The notes under the pieces were generated by a model. That model searched no databases. It was not told the DNA's origin and worked only from the letters and a program-made list of their open reading frames with translations. A DNA stretch of 64,000 nt from Corythucha ciliata (Eukaryota; Arthropoda; Insecta; Hemiptera; Tingidae): positions 17,869,604-17,933,603 of the forward strand of contig CM075940.1 of the NCBI GenBank assembly GCA_038030265.1. The letters run 5' to 3'. Numbering within the stretch: the first letter of the stretch is position 1; each line of letters starts with the position of its first letter. Below, piece by piece: positions 1-10,471 of the stretch. The translations under genes and the position numbers were made by a program.

Positions 1-600
1 TTGCAGCTCTGTCCACCGCTCCCCGAAGCTGAGCTTACTATCAAGCACCACTCCCAGATACTTAACCGCCCCTGCCGTGCGTACAACTTCCTTCCCTACA
101 GTAAAGGGTATCTGTCTCTCGATCCGTGCCTTCATGAGAATGATAATCTCCGTTTCCAAATCCAAACAAAGTTGGAGTTCCATAGGTCGGCCCCCAGCAC
201 TGATCCTTGCGCCGCTCCAGCTGTTACCGTCCTTCTTTTGATCCCCTCGTCCGTCTCGTATATTAGCCACCGGTCCTTCAAGTAGTCCCGCAGTATTCAC
301 ATGAGATACCCAGGTACTCTGAAATGAGACTCCAGTGCCTCCAGAATGTCTGCCCACTTGGCAGAATTAAACGCATTTCGCACGTCAAGAGTAACCACCA
401 TACACTTATCCCTAGTCCGGTGATTTCCTCTCTCCGTAGCTAGCACCACCTCCACGATCTCTCTTATAGCATCGAGCGTGGTTTTTCCCTTGACAAATCC
501 ATACTGCCTGGGTGACAATCCACTCGCCTCCTCGATGGCTGTTAGAAGACACGGCTTCAACATCTTTTCAAACAATTTACCCTCGGTTACCAAAGACGTT
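1..600 (-). pseudogene. non-LTR retrotransposon reverse transcriptase fragment
   Basis: Fragment of a LINE ORF2 reverse transcriptase, which would copy the element RNA at the chromosomal target. On the minus strand, 647-297 is open and shows the RT block LFEKML, then QYGFVKGKTTLDAI, then motif A (VVTLDVRNAFN). Reading on to position 1 shows motif B (GAAQGSVLGADLW, near 224-185) and later the block YLGVVLDSKLSFGERW. The catalytic YADD block expected between motif B and YLGV is missing and the frame shifts there, so an internal deletion has removed the active site. Both ends are truncated: the window edge cuts the 3' side, and the 5' side stops near 600, where an oppositely oriented LINE begins. 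The GAAQGSVLG form suggests the R1/LOA group, but the clade is not resolved. Confidence 0.85.
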
Positions 601-1369
601 GGAGGCGGCGTACCAACGCTTTTCGGTGAGGCCATACGTAAGCCCACCTCTTAGATGCTTCCGATGCTTGAGGTTAGGACACGTTTTCGAATACTAGTGT
701 AAACTGGAGGAGAAATGTGACTGTAGAAGGGAAAGGCACGAAGGCAAATGCGAAGGGACGCCATCCTGTGTGAACTGTGAAGGGGCCCACGCGGCCAGGG
801 ACATGCAGTGTCCTGCATACAAAATGGAATTGGAAATACAAAAAAAAAGGCGAGGCTGGTATGTACCTATTTTGAAGTCAAAAACTACACAAAAAGTGGA
901 TCAATGGTCCAAGAAAGAGACACCTACGTCGGAAGAGCTAAGCAGAATCAACGTGTGAAATCAGACCGAGAAATGACCGCGTGTGCGGACAATATTGTCC
1001 CAACGGTGAGCAAGGCAGACAAAATCGTCGAAGATGACACGAATATAGCAACAAAGCCTCAAGGCAGGACTAATGATAGCTCAAACTGCAATGCACGTGG
1101 AGAGGAAGAGTCTGGAAAAAAAAATGTAGGAAATAAAGAGGCTGTTTGATTGCAAGGCAAAAATTGGACAAAAGTAAACCTGATGGGTCAATTAATTGGA
1201 AGAATGTAGTCACACGGGAACCTATCTAGGGTCTACAGAAGGTGCGGAAGAGGAGTCGGAATCATCGAAAGAGACAAAAGGAGATAAGTCACGCAAAGGT
1301 TGGAAGAAGGGCCGAAAAATAGGGTCCTGGGAAAAACAACAGCAGATTGGGAAAAGAAAGTACTAACCG
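600..1369 (+). pseudogene. LINE ORF1 (gag-like) C-terminal part with zinc knuckles
   Basis: Remnant of the nucleic-acid-binding ORF1 protein of a non-LTR retrotransposon. Two frames together show a CCHC cluster beginning CFRCLRLGHVFEY (656-694), then CRRERHEGKC and CVNCEGAHAARDMQCP near 720-820, the usual tandem knuckles of insect R1/Jockey/I ORF1 proteins. A stop (TAG, 695) lies inside the first knuckle and the frame changes after about 820, so the gene is dead. The tail is lysine and glutamate rich. It is on the opposite strand to the RT fragment on its left, so the two are separate insertions. It continues past the LTR insertion at 1370-2071 into the ORF1/ORF2 junction at 2072. Confidence 0.75.
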
Positions 1370-2071
1370 TGTTAAATTTATGATTCTTTTAATTGGTACA
1401 AACTTAGCATTCCGACGATTTACGTTAATTTTTACTTTAAGTTCCCCCTATGGGACGCCAATTGTTAAATTTAAGGCTCTTTTTTACGGTCTTGCATTGT
1501 ATTTTGTTATTTATTAATTAATTTTACGCGAAGGTCGATTTATATGGGCTCGGTTTTACGTTAGTGTGAGAGTCGTTGGTAAGGAGGGTTACATATTTTA
1601 CTCACGAACAAGGACGCTCTGGAGTACGAAGACGCCACGGGAAAGTCCGACTTCCGGGTGCGTCGTCGACGAATAACCGCTCAACAACGGAGTCAAGGTT
1701 CCACAGCGAACGCCCCGAAGGACCGGCGTTTTGTAGCCGGATCACCAACAGATCTTTTCGGCGGTTTTTCTCCGTTGCTGGCGTTGCCGACGAGACGACT
1801 TTCCCCGGGCGCTGTTCACAAACACACTCCCTTCGACGCTGGCCAAAAACACACTCTCTCAGCGATCACGTCTTCCTTTTCCGTTTGGCCCTTTCTTCCC
1901 CCCACTTCTTCGCTGCCGAAACGCGTCGCAATGTGGGTTTTCACGCACTCCTCTTTTTTTATCATATTAATTCAGGTAGGGTTCGCCTGTTCGAGCCAAA
2001 CCGCTCGCCTCAACCTCCCCCCCTCTCTTCCAAATATCATCCCCAGGGTTTGACAACCCCTACCCATAACA
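1370..2071 (-). mobile_element. LTR-retrotransposon remnant (one LTR plus primer-site leader)
   Basis: Flanked by a 4-bp duplication ACCG (1366-1369 and 2072-2075). Read on the minus strand, an LTR of about 609 bp runs 2071-1463 and has perfect TGTTA...TAACA ends. It is followed by ATTGGCGTCCCATAGG, which looks like a primer-binding site, about 80 bp of leader, and then a second LTR end TAAATTTAACA at 1380-1370. The simplest reading is one 5' LTR plus leader joined by deletion to the last 11 bp of the 3' LTR. The long open frame on the plus strand at 1576-2124 falls inside the LTR and crosses its edge, so I do not treat it as a gene. The element splits the LINE whose parts are at 600-1369 and 2072-2445. 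Confidence 0.7.
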
Positions 2072-2445
2072 ACCGTGAGAGAAGTAACCAAGAAGAAAAC
2101 AAATACATAAACAGGATCGAATAAATGCCAGAAGAAACCATAATACAATGGAATATTAGAGGCCTGCAACGACATTATGTGTAGCTACAAAAAACTTATA
2201 TTGGAGGTTCGACCTATGTGCTGCAAATTTGTCTTCAAGAAACAAAGATAGGAGAAGGCCAAAACTTCAAGATCCGCGGATACAAAATAGTACAGTGAAA
2301 AGCAGAATATCAGAAAAAGAGAACGCGCCTACGGTGGTGTTGTTGGGATACCTACAGTGTAGAAAAGCCATATGTTACAGATATAAAATAAAAATCATTC
2401 GAACTTGCGCTTCCGAGAATAGAACTTATTCTTGATAGACTCTTA
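2072..2445 (+). pseudogene. LINE ORF1 end and start of ORF2 APE endonuclease
   Basis: Continuation of the LINE interrupted at 1370. ORF1 ends at TAA and ORF2 begins at an overlapping ATG in TAAATG (about 2122-2127), a common arrangement in insect LINEs. ORF2 opens with the apurinic-endonuclease N-terminal block IIQWNIRGL and then LQICLQETKI (the conserved QE.K metal-binding region), followed by GYKIVQ. In-frame stops occur after about 15 and 55 codons, and an additional frame shift is needed to read GGVVGIPTV. The enzyme would nick target DNA to start reverse transcription. The sequence changes to gypsy-type gag near 2446. Confidence 0.7.
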
Positions 2446-2625
2446 ACATGGTGCCAGGTAACAGGTATTCCTACTCCGAATCAGCTAGATTTGAGCTCCC
2501 CGGACAAGATTAATGAGAACTGGAAGACTTTCAAGTCTCAATTCGAGAATTATCGGCTTGTGTCTAAAGCGATAATGAAAAAGGAAAACACAAAAAAAAT
2601 ATAAGGCATCCTTCCAGGCAATGAG
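2446..2625 (+). pseudogene. Ty3/gypsy gag N-terminal fragment
   Basis: Short segment encoding IPTPNQLDLSSPDKI then NENWKTFKSQFENYRLVSKA. This matches the start of gag-like proteins in many animal gypsy elements, where a proline-rich lead precedes an ENW..FK..F..Y block. It has no start codon of its own and is lost after about 50 codons. It abuts the LINE endonuclease fragment directly, so it is either the remnant of another insertion or a recombination junction. Confidence 0.5.
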
Positions 2626-2679
2626 TCACATAAAAGCTCTGCCTGAAATGGTGGTTAACAGCTGTTACAATTTTGATTG

Positions 2680-3360
2680 GTCTGGGAAAGGGGTGGGGGT
2701 GGGGAAATGTTAGGGGGGGGGAGTACCGAATAATTCTTTGTGAACCTAAGCCTCAAACTTTTAGGAGGGGGGGTTTCATAAAAAATACCTTACATGGTGA
2801 AATCCATCACAAAACATCAAAATTAAGCCCAAAATGAGCAAATCTAAAAAATTATGCAATTTTCGAGATGCTGTATCTCCTGAAGTATTAGACCTATTTG
2901 GACCGCAAGGGGCTCAAAATTTAGGTAATTGAGTATACTTATTAAGCTTAAATAGTATGTGTCTTCATAAAACTAACCGTTCTTGGCTAAAATTGCCAAA
3001 AACTGAAAAAAGGCTAATATTTTGGCACTTTTTTCAATTTTTGACAAGGTTGCGTTTGGAGCTCGAGGTCGAAAACTTGGATTATTCATCAGGTCAACAT
3101 CCTAAACAAATGTGCAAAAAATCAGAACTACCCGATTTGACGCACTGTCCGATGTATATAGTCACTGGACTATAAGGTAATTTCAGGGATGAAATTTGGA
3201 AAAGCAAGATCTAACGTCACTGTATAACTTCCTGAAGATTAAAATTAGACTTTGAAATCGAATATTGATGAAGAAATGAAGCCAAAATTTATGTGCGAAG
3301 TTTAGGCGAGGGGGACTGGGAAGGGGTCGAGGAAACCCGCCTGAAACCCCCCGTAACATC
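2680..3360. repeat. decayed copy of the TTAA foldback repeat family
   Basis: The right part (about 3225-3345) carries CCTGAAGATTAAAA, then GAAGAAATGAAGCCA, then GGGGTCGAGGAA in the same order and spacing as the terminal inverted repeats of the element at 21999-23047. The left part holds runs of G and no recognisable coding. The ends are not clear and no duplication is visible. The open frame at 2957-3175 has no recognisable features. Confidence 0.5.
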
Positions 3361-3959
3361 ATTTGCCCCCCCCCCCACCAGCCGTCACTTTTTATGTCCC
3401 CAAGTTTATATTGATGACTAGCTCAGTGTGCTGTACCCCTTCAGACCAGGGTGTTTTTCTTCTGAGTGTGTTAAACATGATGGGGTGGGGGAATGGTTCG
3501 CGGAGGAGATCGTTCAAGAAGAGAATGGCTTCTCCTGCGCGGCACTGTTACTATTAATCAAGCTCACTTGACAAGGAGCTATGTTAACACAGAAAATTTC
3601 AGCGGCAAAAGTCTGCTGGGGTTGTGGAAGACGGGGTGGGGAGAAGGAAATGATTTTTTTGCCTGTTGTCCCAGCGTGCTCCCCACTCCTTGCATATACG
3701 GCTATCTAAATTCGTTAATAATCTTGCGTCCAACGTTGCATTGAGTGGCGTTAAACTTTGTAATTCACTATAGAATGAGCTAAAATGATATGATCGACAT
3801 GGTGCTATTATTAACACCCCTGAAATCTCGTTAAGAAAACAACACGCGGAAAAATCTATATAGCGTGTTTCGAGTTGACGGGTTTCGCTCCCGGTCTAAT
3901 TCATGACAGCAGAGACAACACAATTATAGCACGGGAGTGCGATATTGTCGTTCGACTAA
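3361..3959. other. unassigned stretch
   Basis: Starts with an 11-C run at 3366-3376. Short overlapping open frames on both strands show no motif or codon pattern that I can recognise. Confidence 0.3.
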
Positions 3960-3972
3960 TTTAGATAGAACG

Positions 3973-4333
3973 GCAATTCTCCATTTTAAGGTCCTCTATC
4001 GGTGGAGTTGCTGCACAAAGCAGTGAACCAATAAAATCGAGTCTCTCCACGATCGTTGTCTTTATTCGCTAAGTGCACTTTCAACGCCCCTGCGTCATCA
4101 TCAGAGCACTAAAAATTATCTAATACATAAAGGTAAACGTCAGAAAATATTCCATTTACTATAATAGACAATGCCCTGGGGAAGTAAATGGATTATTTTC
4201 TGACGTTTACCTATATGTATTAGATAATTTTTAGTGTTCTGATGTGGTGTGTGCTGAACGCAGGGGCGTTGAAAGTGCACTTAGCGAATAAAGACAACGA
4301 GCGTGGAGAGACTCGATTTTATTGGTTCACTGC
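3973..4333. mobile_element. hairpin retroposon with 13-bp target duplication
   Basis: Flanked by identical 13-mers TTTAGATAGAACG at 3960-3972 and 4334-4346. Long inverted arms fold on each other, roughly 4017-4158 against 4186-4336. They contain GCAGTGAACCAATAAAATCG near one end and GGTAAACGTCAGAAAATA near the loop. A duplication of this length fits target-primed reverse transcription better than a cut-and-paste transposon. The minus strand of the left arm contains CTGATGA (4104-4098) followed by the stem GACGC/GCGTT and GAAA (4082-4079), which resembles a hammerhead ribozyme core as found in Penelope-like elements. No coding region. Confidence 0.65.
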
Positions 4334-4346
4334 TTTAGATAGAACG

Positions 4347-5280
4347 ACCTTCTGTTGTATGTAATGCTCAATTGCTTGTTCTTCACTGGGAGCTGAATAT
4401 TCAGACCAAATCTTTGGCAAGTTTCTCAACCCTTCGTAATGGTTAAGGAAAATCATAATAAAAACTGAAAACAAGACTCATCACTCAATTACGGTTTGAC
4501 GAGGTTAACGGTTTTTCAACGGATTATCTGTAAACGACACTAAATTTTCCGTTAACGACGGTTAGCACATTTCCTCTTCCTCGAAAAAAAATTAACCTTG
4601 CGGTTTGATAACAGTTGAAAAATAGTGAGCAACAACGAAAATAATTTATTAGTAGGATAATTAAGCAGTGAATTCCCAGTTTTTAGGATGCTGGGGTTCG
4701 TTTAATTCACCATTTCGATAAGATTTATCTCTTCCTGAACCCCACACAAACTGCGCAAGAAAGAACATTCTCCCTTAAAAGAATTAAAAGAACCATTACA
4801 AGCTCAGTTTTAAAGTAACTGCAATATGGTAGAATCACCCGGTTGAATCATCTTTTATTTTGCCTGGCTGATTGCGGAATGAATATCATTTGAAAGGCAT
4901 TAAAGCGTTGATATGATTCATGCAAAATGGTTCTTATTTAATTATAAAACTAGGCGCTACGCTCTCCGCAAGTTTCATTAAAACCATTAACACTGCGAAA
5001 TGTTTATTTTAAAAAGCCCTTAAGGCGAATTACCGGGAGGAGCGCGCGTGCATTCAAATAACAAAAATAAGGCTGTACATAATGCGCCAAAAGTAACTTG
5101 AATGAAAGCATCTCAATCCTACTAATAACCTGGATTTTGGGTTTTCAAAGCCTCTGAGCCGAGCTTGTATCTTATTCCTGCCCCTCCTTTAAGCCACAAC
5201 ACACATCAATTATCGAGGACTTGAAAATTATTAATTAATTATACCAATACCCTTACACATAGTGTCCTGAGAATCCGGCA
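4347..5280. other. unassigned AT-rich stretch
   Basis: No open frame, repeat or RNA motif that I can support. Confidence 0.3.
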
Positions 5281-5745
5281 ATTATACCTACGGTCGGTGG
5301 CTCTTCATTTCTTTAGAATTAATTCTTGCTGTTATTTTCATCACGCCCATTACACTCGGTTTTCTGATTCTACGAATGTTGTGCTTCCCAAAATAAATTC
5401 TGTTTTTTATTCCAGACATGTCTCTATTGTTGGCCTCAAAATTGCGATAAAGTATAGATTCAATTATGACTGCTTTGTTAATATTAATCGTTTCAAGAAA
5501 TTCTTAGACTCACTGGGGGATATTGTCATTTCGTAGAGTAAATTTTGCTTTTTTCTTTTTCTTTGGACATTGTAATATGTTTTTATGTATTTTTATCGGA
5601 TGTTGATTATGTTTTATCTTACTTTTTATTTCATTTAGTTTAACTAATCCAGCTCCCGCCACAAGTCTTACTTTTGGGAGCTGGCACTATGATTTTTGTC
5701 TGTGTGCAAATGAATTTCATTTGAATTGAATTGAATTGAATTTGA
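5281..5745 (+). pseudogene. LINE 3' end: RT C-terminus, 3' UTR stem-loop and GAATT tail
   Basis: The open frame 5297-5536 reads VVLPKINSVFYSRHVSIVGL and then NINRFKKFLDSL. This is the typical last segment of Jockey/CR1-type reverse transcriptases (NV.LP..N......S....G...WN.LP), with the WN replaced by IA. It is followed by a short 3' UTR with a stem-loop at 5649-5684, and ends in a tandem TTGAA/GAATT tail at about 5722-5745, the usual 3' microsatellite end of this kind of LINE. The copy is strongly 5' truncated; nothing upstream of about 5281 looks like RT. No target-site duplication was found. Confidence 0.7.
5649..5684 (+). other. 3' UTR stem-loop of the LINE fragment
   Basis: CCAGCTCCC (5649-5657) pairs perfectly with GGGAGCTGG (5676-5684) around an 18-nt loop. 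It lies between the stop codon and the GAATT tail, where LINE reverse transcriptases are known to recognise structured RNA. That role is inferred here. Confidence 0.6.
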
Positions 5746-7374
5746 CATACCCTATACTCTCTTACCTTACTTATACCCTACTCCAACTCTTAAAAACACC
5801 AAAAGTTTCATCGTTCAAAAACCACGCTGCCACTCACTGCAGAAAATCAGTCGTGACTTTATTGAGGAATAAGGCGCGGGATTGTGTAAGGGTGGTAACG
5901 AAACACTTTAGTACTGATTCAAGCTCACCCAACTGAAATTCCGAAGCAGAAATCGAGAGAAATGAGCGATAGGGAAGATTGAAAGGGATGGGGAACGAGT
6001 CTGATGAAAAAGGATCTTGTCGGGGACTAGGCAATTCAGCAATAAGACCATGGTGGTTGAGGGGGGGGGTGCGAAATTAACCTTTTAAGCTTCCATCCTT
6101 GTTTCATTGAAATTAACTCAGAACTATTCTGTTTAATCTTCCGAGCTTCGAGTTCCTAGAAGGTACTTTTGGAAGTTTAAAATAATTAGTTTTAATCCAA
6201 CAAAAAGTTTTGAGGATGTAATTAAAAAATACATAATTTACCTCATTGACTACCGATCATTTAACCAACGGACTTCTGCTGGCATTCTTTTATTATTTAT
6301 TAAAAGCGGAGTCTACATAGTCTTTTTTTATTTCATTTTATGAGTTTTTCGCCATTTATGCGGCCTCAGCTCCATCTTTGGCACCGCCAACTTCATCCTT
6401 CTTAATTGTAATGCTCATCTTGAAAACTACTCAACTAGGCTGTTTTACGACCCCGCCAGTAAAATACTTTATCCACAAAGCCACTTAAATGTTTTATTAT
6501 TTTCTCCGATGATACACATACTCCCCCGCCCACTATGACTACCCTAAAAAATTTGTAGCGGACTTCTCGCCTTGTTTACTCGTTGGCTCGCACTCCACTC
6601 AAAAAGCGTTCCTAAAACACTATCGTTCAAAAGTCAAGAGATTCTCACAAAGAACTTGCAGAGAACAATAAGTCCTTTTCCAAGTTTCTTTAATGTGTAT
6701 AAAGGTTTGTACGGGAGGTTCTGTTGGGGGGAGGGGTGCTCGAGTAATACAACAATGTATATTCGAACTTTCCATAAAGAAAGCGGAGGCAGAAGGTTGC
6801 CTTCCAGGCACGCGATCAGAGGGGCTTCCCTTTCTTGTACGATATCGTGGAATTGCCATCAATACTTTTTTTTTTCTTCTTCTTTGTGATTTCTTCTCTC
6901 TTACCTCAACATACAATTTGAGGAAATGTTCACTGAAACCCCTGGATGTTTAGGCAAGCTATCGGCCTGAAAACCTAAAATGTTTTGACTCTGATGCGAG
7001 GGAAAATAACAAATTTCATAATAATAACAACGTTTCCACGCCTATCTGGAACGCAGCCAGCTGAATGCTTGGGATGCCTTGATATACAAGAAAAACTAAA
7101 ACTAAATGTTGAGCACACTGGCGACTTGAAGTAGTCCCCCGCCTCCCGTCAACGAATGAAATGCAAGGATTTATCACAAAAATTCAAGTTCAGTGAGCAG
7201 GGGATATTTTGATCCCCAGGGCGGTGGTCAAGGTGGGTGCCCCCCACCCCCTCATTTATTAGTATGGCATGCAGTGGTCCGCGGGACAAACGCGGAGTAG
7301 TGAACAAGAAGGCACCCCTTTTGGATGCAAGGCCTTCAAAGGGTGAACCAGGAAATTGGAAATACTGAGAAGAA
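5746..7374. other. unassigned stretch
   Basis: Contains a 9-G run at 6061-6069 and overlapping open frames on both strands around 6570-6950 that show no recognisable motif. I see no supported feature. Confidence 0.3.
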
Positions 7375-7860
7375 AAAACCAATTTCACGGTGTTGGTTCG
7401 ATCTAAAACTAAAATTCACGAAAGCTTTCGAAAAGGAAACCCCAATTCTTGCGGAAATAGCCCTGAATAAAACCAATTCGCAGGTTTGTGTTCGTAAGAA
7501 AAACGATTTCGCTCTTCAAAAAGCCAAATTCGCCAAAATTTTTGAAAAAACAAACAATTTCGCGGGGTTACATTGAAACCCCAAATTTCGCGGGGTTACA
7601 TTGAAACCCCAAATTTCGCGGAGTTTACTCTCCAATTTCACGGGGTTGACTCTTAAAAGAAAAAAATACAATTTCAAACAGTTGGAAAACCCAAGTATAC
7701 GGCACATTGTGCACACAAAGCACAAACCCCGAATGTTTTTAGTGAGCCAAACCCACAAAGTGCGGTATTCGGGACTGCTAAAAGCGCGAAATTTGGTTAT
7801 TTACAAAGTTAAACCCACGAAATTTCGGTTTTTGGAAGTGTGGACATCACGGATTTGGTT
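7375..7860. repeat. degenerate short-repeat tract, AATTCGCG type
   Basis: Many imperfect units of about 25-45 bp built around AATTCRCGAAATT or CAATTTCGCGGGGTT. They include two adjacent near-identical copies of TTTCGCGGGGTTACATTGAA around 7558-7605. The same unit recurs at 63425-63740, and a related one at 55515-55840. The overlapping open frames here are repeat translations. Confidence 0.6.
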
Positions 7861-7862
7861 TA

Positions 7863-8357
7863 TTACCCGTGGGTAGAGTGAGAGGGCTCTACGATCGTCT
7901 CTTCGCCATTGATTATTAATAAAGTTGGCGTGGTTATCCAACGGGGCTTTACGTCCAACCAGGATTGTGCCTTCTTCCCGCCCTGGCTTGATAGGCACAT
8001 GACCAGGATAAAGCCTGACATGACGGCCGGGAAGTGACCCGGCACGTGCAAGTCCTGGTTGTCCTCGCTCCACTCCCCGTCATCCACACCAGCTGGTCAA
8101 AGCTGGTGCGTTACCGGTGTGGACCTCTTGGCGGTGGGGAGTTTTACTGGTGGTAAAGTAGGGGCGAGGAGAGATACCCGTAAACTTTACGTTCAACCAC
8201 CGTAAGGTGTCGTGGAGCACATTCTTTACTTTTATTACACGCGAGTTATCATTTTTGCTTAAATAATCCAGCCTGTAGTGGGAATCGAACCCACTCAGCA
8301 GACGATACCTGGACATAAGAGTCGACGCCCTTGCGACCTCGGCCACTCTACGGGGCT
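7863..8357 (-). mobile_element. tRNA-derived SINE, class II tRNA (Leu-like) head
   Basis: The minus strand begins with a tRNA-like head. It has an A box TGGCCGAGGTC (8345-8335) and a B box GGTTCGATTCC (8291-8281), with arms resembling a leucine or serine tRNA, but the acceptor ends do not pair. It runs without a break into an unrelated body of about 400 bp ending near 7863. Head plus body plus lack of coding is the layout of a SINE transcribed by RNA polymerase III. The 3' end is not clearly tailed and I could not find a target duplication. The minus-strand frames across the body are not genes. Confidence 0.65.
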
Positions 8358-8360
8358 ACC

Positions 8361-9430
8361 GTAGAAAAAATTGATTATTTTTCTAATACTGAATTGCCAC
8401 AACGTACCTGACTAATACATTTTAGTGGATAACAATTGTTTTCACAGTGTTAATGCGATGATTTTTCAAATGAATAAATTACAGCACTGCAAAGAGGGAT
8501 CCTTTTGATCATTCGAGAATGCCTTTAACCCCCCCCCCTCCCTTACCAACATCAATGCCTCTCTTCATTACTGAAATTTCCGCTTCTTTATTTTTAATTA
8601 TTAAATTAGAGACTATGAACTCTTGCGACAATGCGAGATTTTGAGAAGTTGACTGAACATTACAAAGTTGTCCGGGGGAGGATTTGTTAGTGTCGAAGCT
8701 TGGAGTTGACATCCTTTGATGTTAGTTCTCAACTACTCAAGTCTAAGGCCAAAACAAAGTTGCTCCCTGAACCACTCCAGCGGTTACGTACTGCAACTAT
8801 TGTAATAAAACTTACCTAATTATCTTAAATCATTGTAATATGAGAAGAACGGAAAAAGAGAGGAGTATTGAGGGTAATGAATAATGGCCGTCACCCGTCA
8901 TTGTCCAATGACTAACAGAACTTATTGAAGGGAGAGGGTAAGATTGACCCGGTCCTAACCGGTTCCGTTGAAATCAGTTATTCCAGTGCAGAACATTGGT
9001 TGGTACAGTTTCAACAGAATAACAGAATTGCTGATTTTTGAACTAACTTTTGCTTCAGCGAGGATAACATGCCGGATGCGCTGGCGGCACGCAGTGACTC
9101 ACGCTGCTAATCCATTTAGCTGACAAAGAGAGTTAGTGGGGTTCCTCAGAAAAAAGTCGATTGGCCCTCTTCAATATTTGCCAAGACGCCCAAAGTACTC
9201 CTCAAAGTATTTTTTTTGGGACTTCCCTCACCACGGAGAGCGCTTCTCAGTTCTCAGAAGCCTGGCGAGGCCAACAACACCGCTACAACACGATACCACC
9301 GCAAAGACTGTGAGTTGAACGACTCATCTTTTTTTCTTTTTCTTCGTCCTCATTCTTCTTCTCCTTCGTTTCATTTTTTTTTTTTTTTGTTAAGAGAAAT
9401 AAGCAAATGAAAAACAACAATTTTTTAAAA
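8361..9430. other. unassigned stretch
   Basis: Holds a 10-C run (8529-8538) and pyrimidine-rich or poly-T patches around 9328-9388. No supported gene. Confidence 0.3.
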
Positions 9431-9433
9431 TAA

Positions 9434-10471
9434 TGTCAAATGCAAAAGTTCCCCAACTTAGTCATGTGAAAGGAAGATTATGACTACATCTCAAATTCTG
9501 ATGGTAACCCAAATGGTTTAGTATATTTTATAACGACTGTAGAAGCTGGGTTCAATGTTGTACGTGACGCGATTGTTCAGGAAAGAACCCAGAATCATTT
9601 TCTTTTATTAAACAAAATAAAATCTAAATTAGTAGGATCAGCTCAATCTTTAGTACTAGGTAGAGAAATTGGAACTTTTAATGAACTATTAAGCTTGTTA
9701 AAGAAAAATTTTGCTGACTCCAGAGGTTTTGAGTCTTTAAATAATGAGATTTATAATTCCAAACCCTTTCAAGAGGAACAATCGGCAGATTATTTAACTC
9801 GTTTTGAAAGCATTAGACACCTTAAAGATTGAAGATTAAGATTGATTAGATCAAGATTAAAGATTGATGGATTATCAGACCAAAATTTAGAATCTACTAT
9901 TGCGTATACAGAGAAAGAAATCATTCACGATTTATATTCGGCCCTTCTTCCTTGGCAACTGACAAATCATATAACGACGTTTGGTCCTAAATCTCTAGAG
10001 GAATTTAGAAACATCCTTAATACAAAATGTTCTTTTATAATTGACCAAATTTATTCCAGAAATAAATTTTCCACGTTCGAAGGACCAAATAAAATTTTTA
10101 AAAATCATAATCCAAATTACTCCAAGCCCCAGCATTATTTTTCACAGTTCAACAAACCCCAAAATTTCCAAGGACATTTTATTAATTTTCAACCTCAAAC
10201 TTTTAATAATCCTTTCCACAGTTTTAACATAGGCCTCCCCAAAATTTCAATTTTCCACCTGCAAGAGACGCCAATCCCAAGCGATTTTCTAATTTCCGTC
10301 AATATTATAACAATCAAAATTCACCACAATTCCAGTCAAAAAATACTGTTTCAATGCGAACAGTCGTGAGCCATAATTTTAGGAATCACAATTATTCACC
10401 CCATACACCTCATGAAATGAATTATATCGAGACCAACTACCCCGATGTCGCACCCCAATTTAAAAATCCAC
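9434..10471 (+). pseudogene. Ty3/gypsy gag (gypsy element 1)
   Basis: Capsid-like gag of a gypsy element. Reading 9480-9840 gives DGNPNGLVYFITTVEAGFN, then LLLNKIKSKLVGSAQSL and a NFADSRGFESLNNEIYNSK block. This is the N-terminal gag pattern of the Drosophila 17.6/297 group. After a stop at about 9831 the frame continues (9842-10369) with LPWQLTNHITTFGPKSLEEF and an asparagine and phenylalanine rich tail without a zinc knuckle. The likely start is ATG near 9434. Stops and at least one frame change show that it is inactive. It is cut at 10472 by a DNA-type insertion and continues as protease at 11144. No LTR could be identified for this element. Confidence 0.75.

Noticed and set aside
1576..2124. 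182-codon plus-strand protein gene
   Set aside because: It lies across an LTR with defined borders and overlaps another frame (1658-2053). No domain.
3990..4340. Complete hammerhead ribozyme
   Set aside because: Only the core and stem II could be drawn; stems I and III fail on paper. Kept as a hypothesis, not a feature call.
7863..8346. Minus-strand protein-coding frames of 74-90 codons
   Set aside because: They are overlapping translations of the SINE.
8281..8357. Functional tRNA-Leu gene
   Set aside because: Acceptor ends do not pair and the sequence continues into a SINE body.
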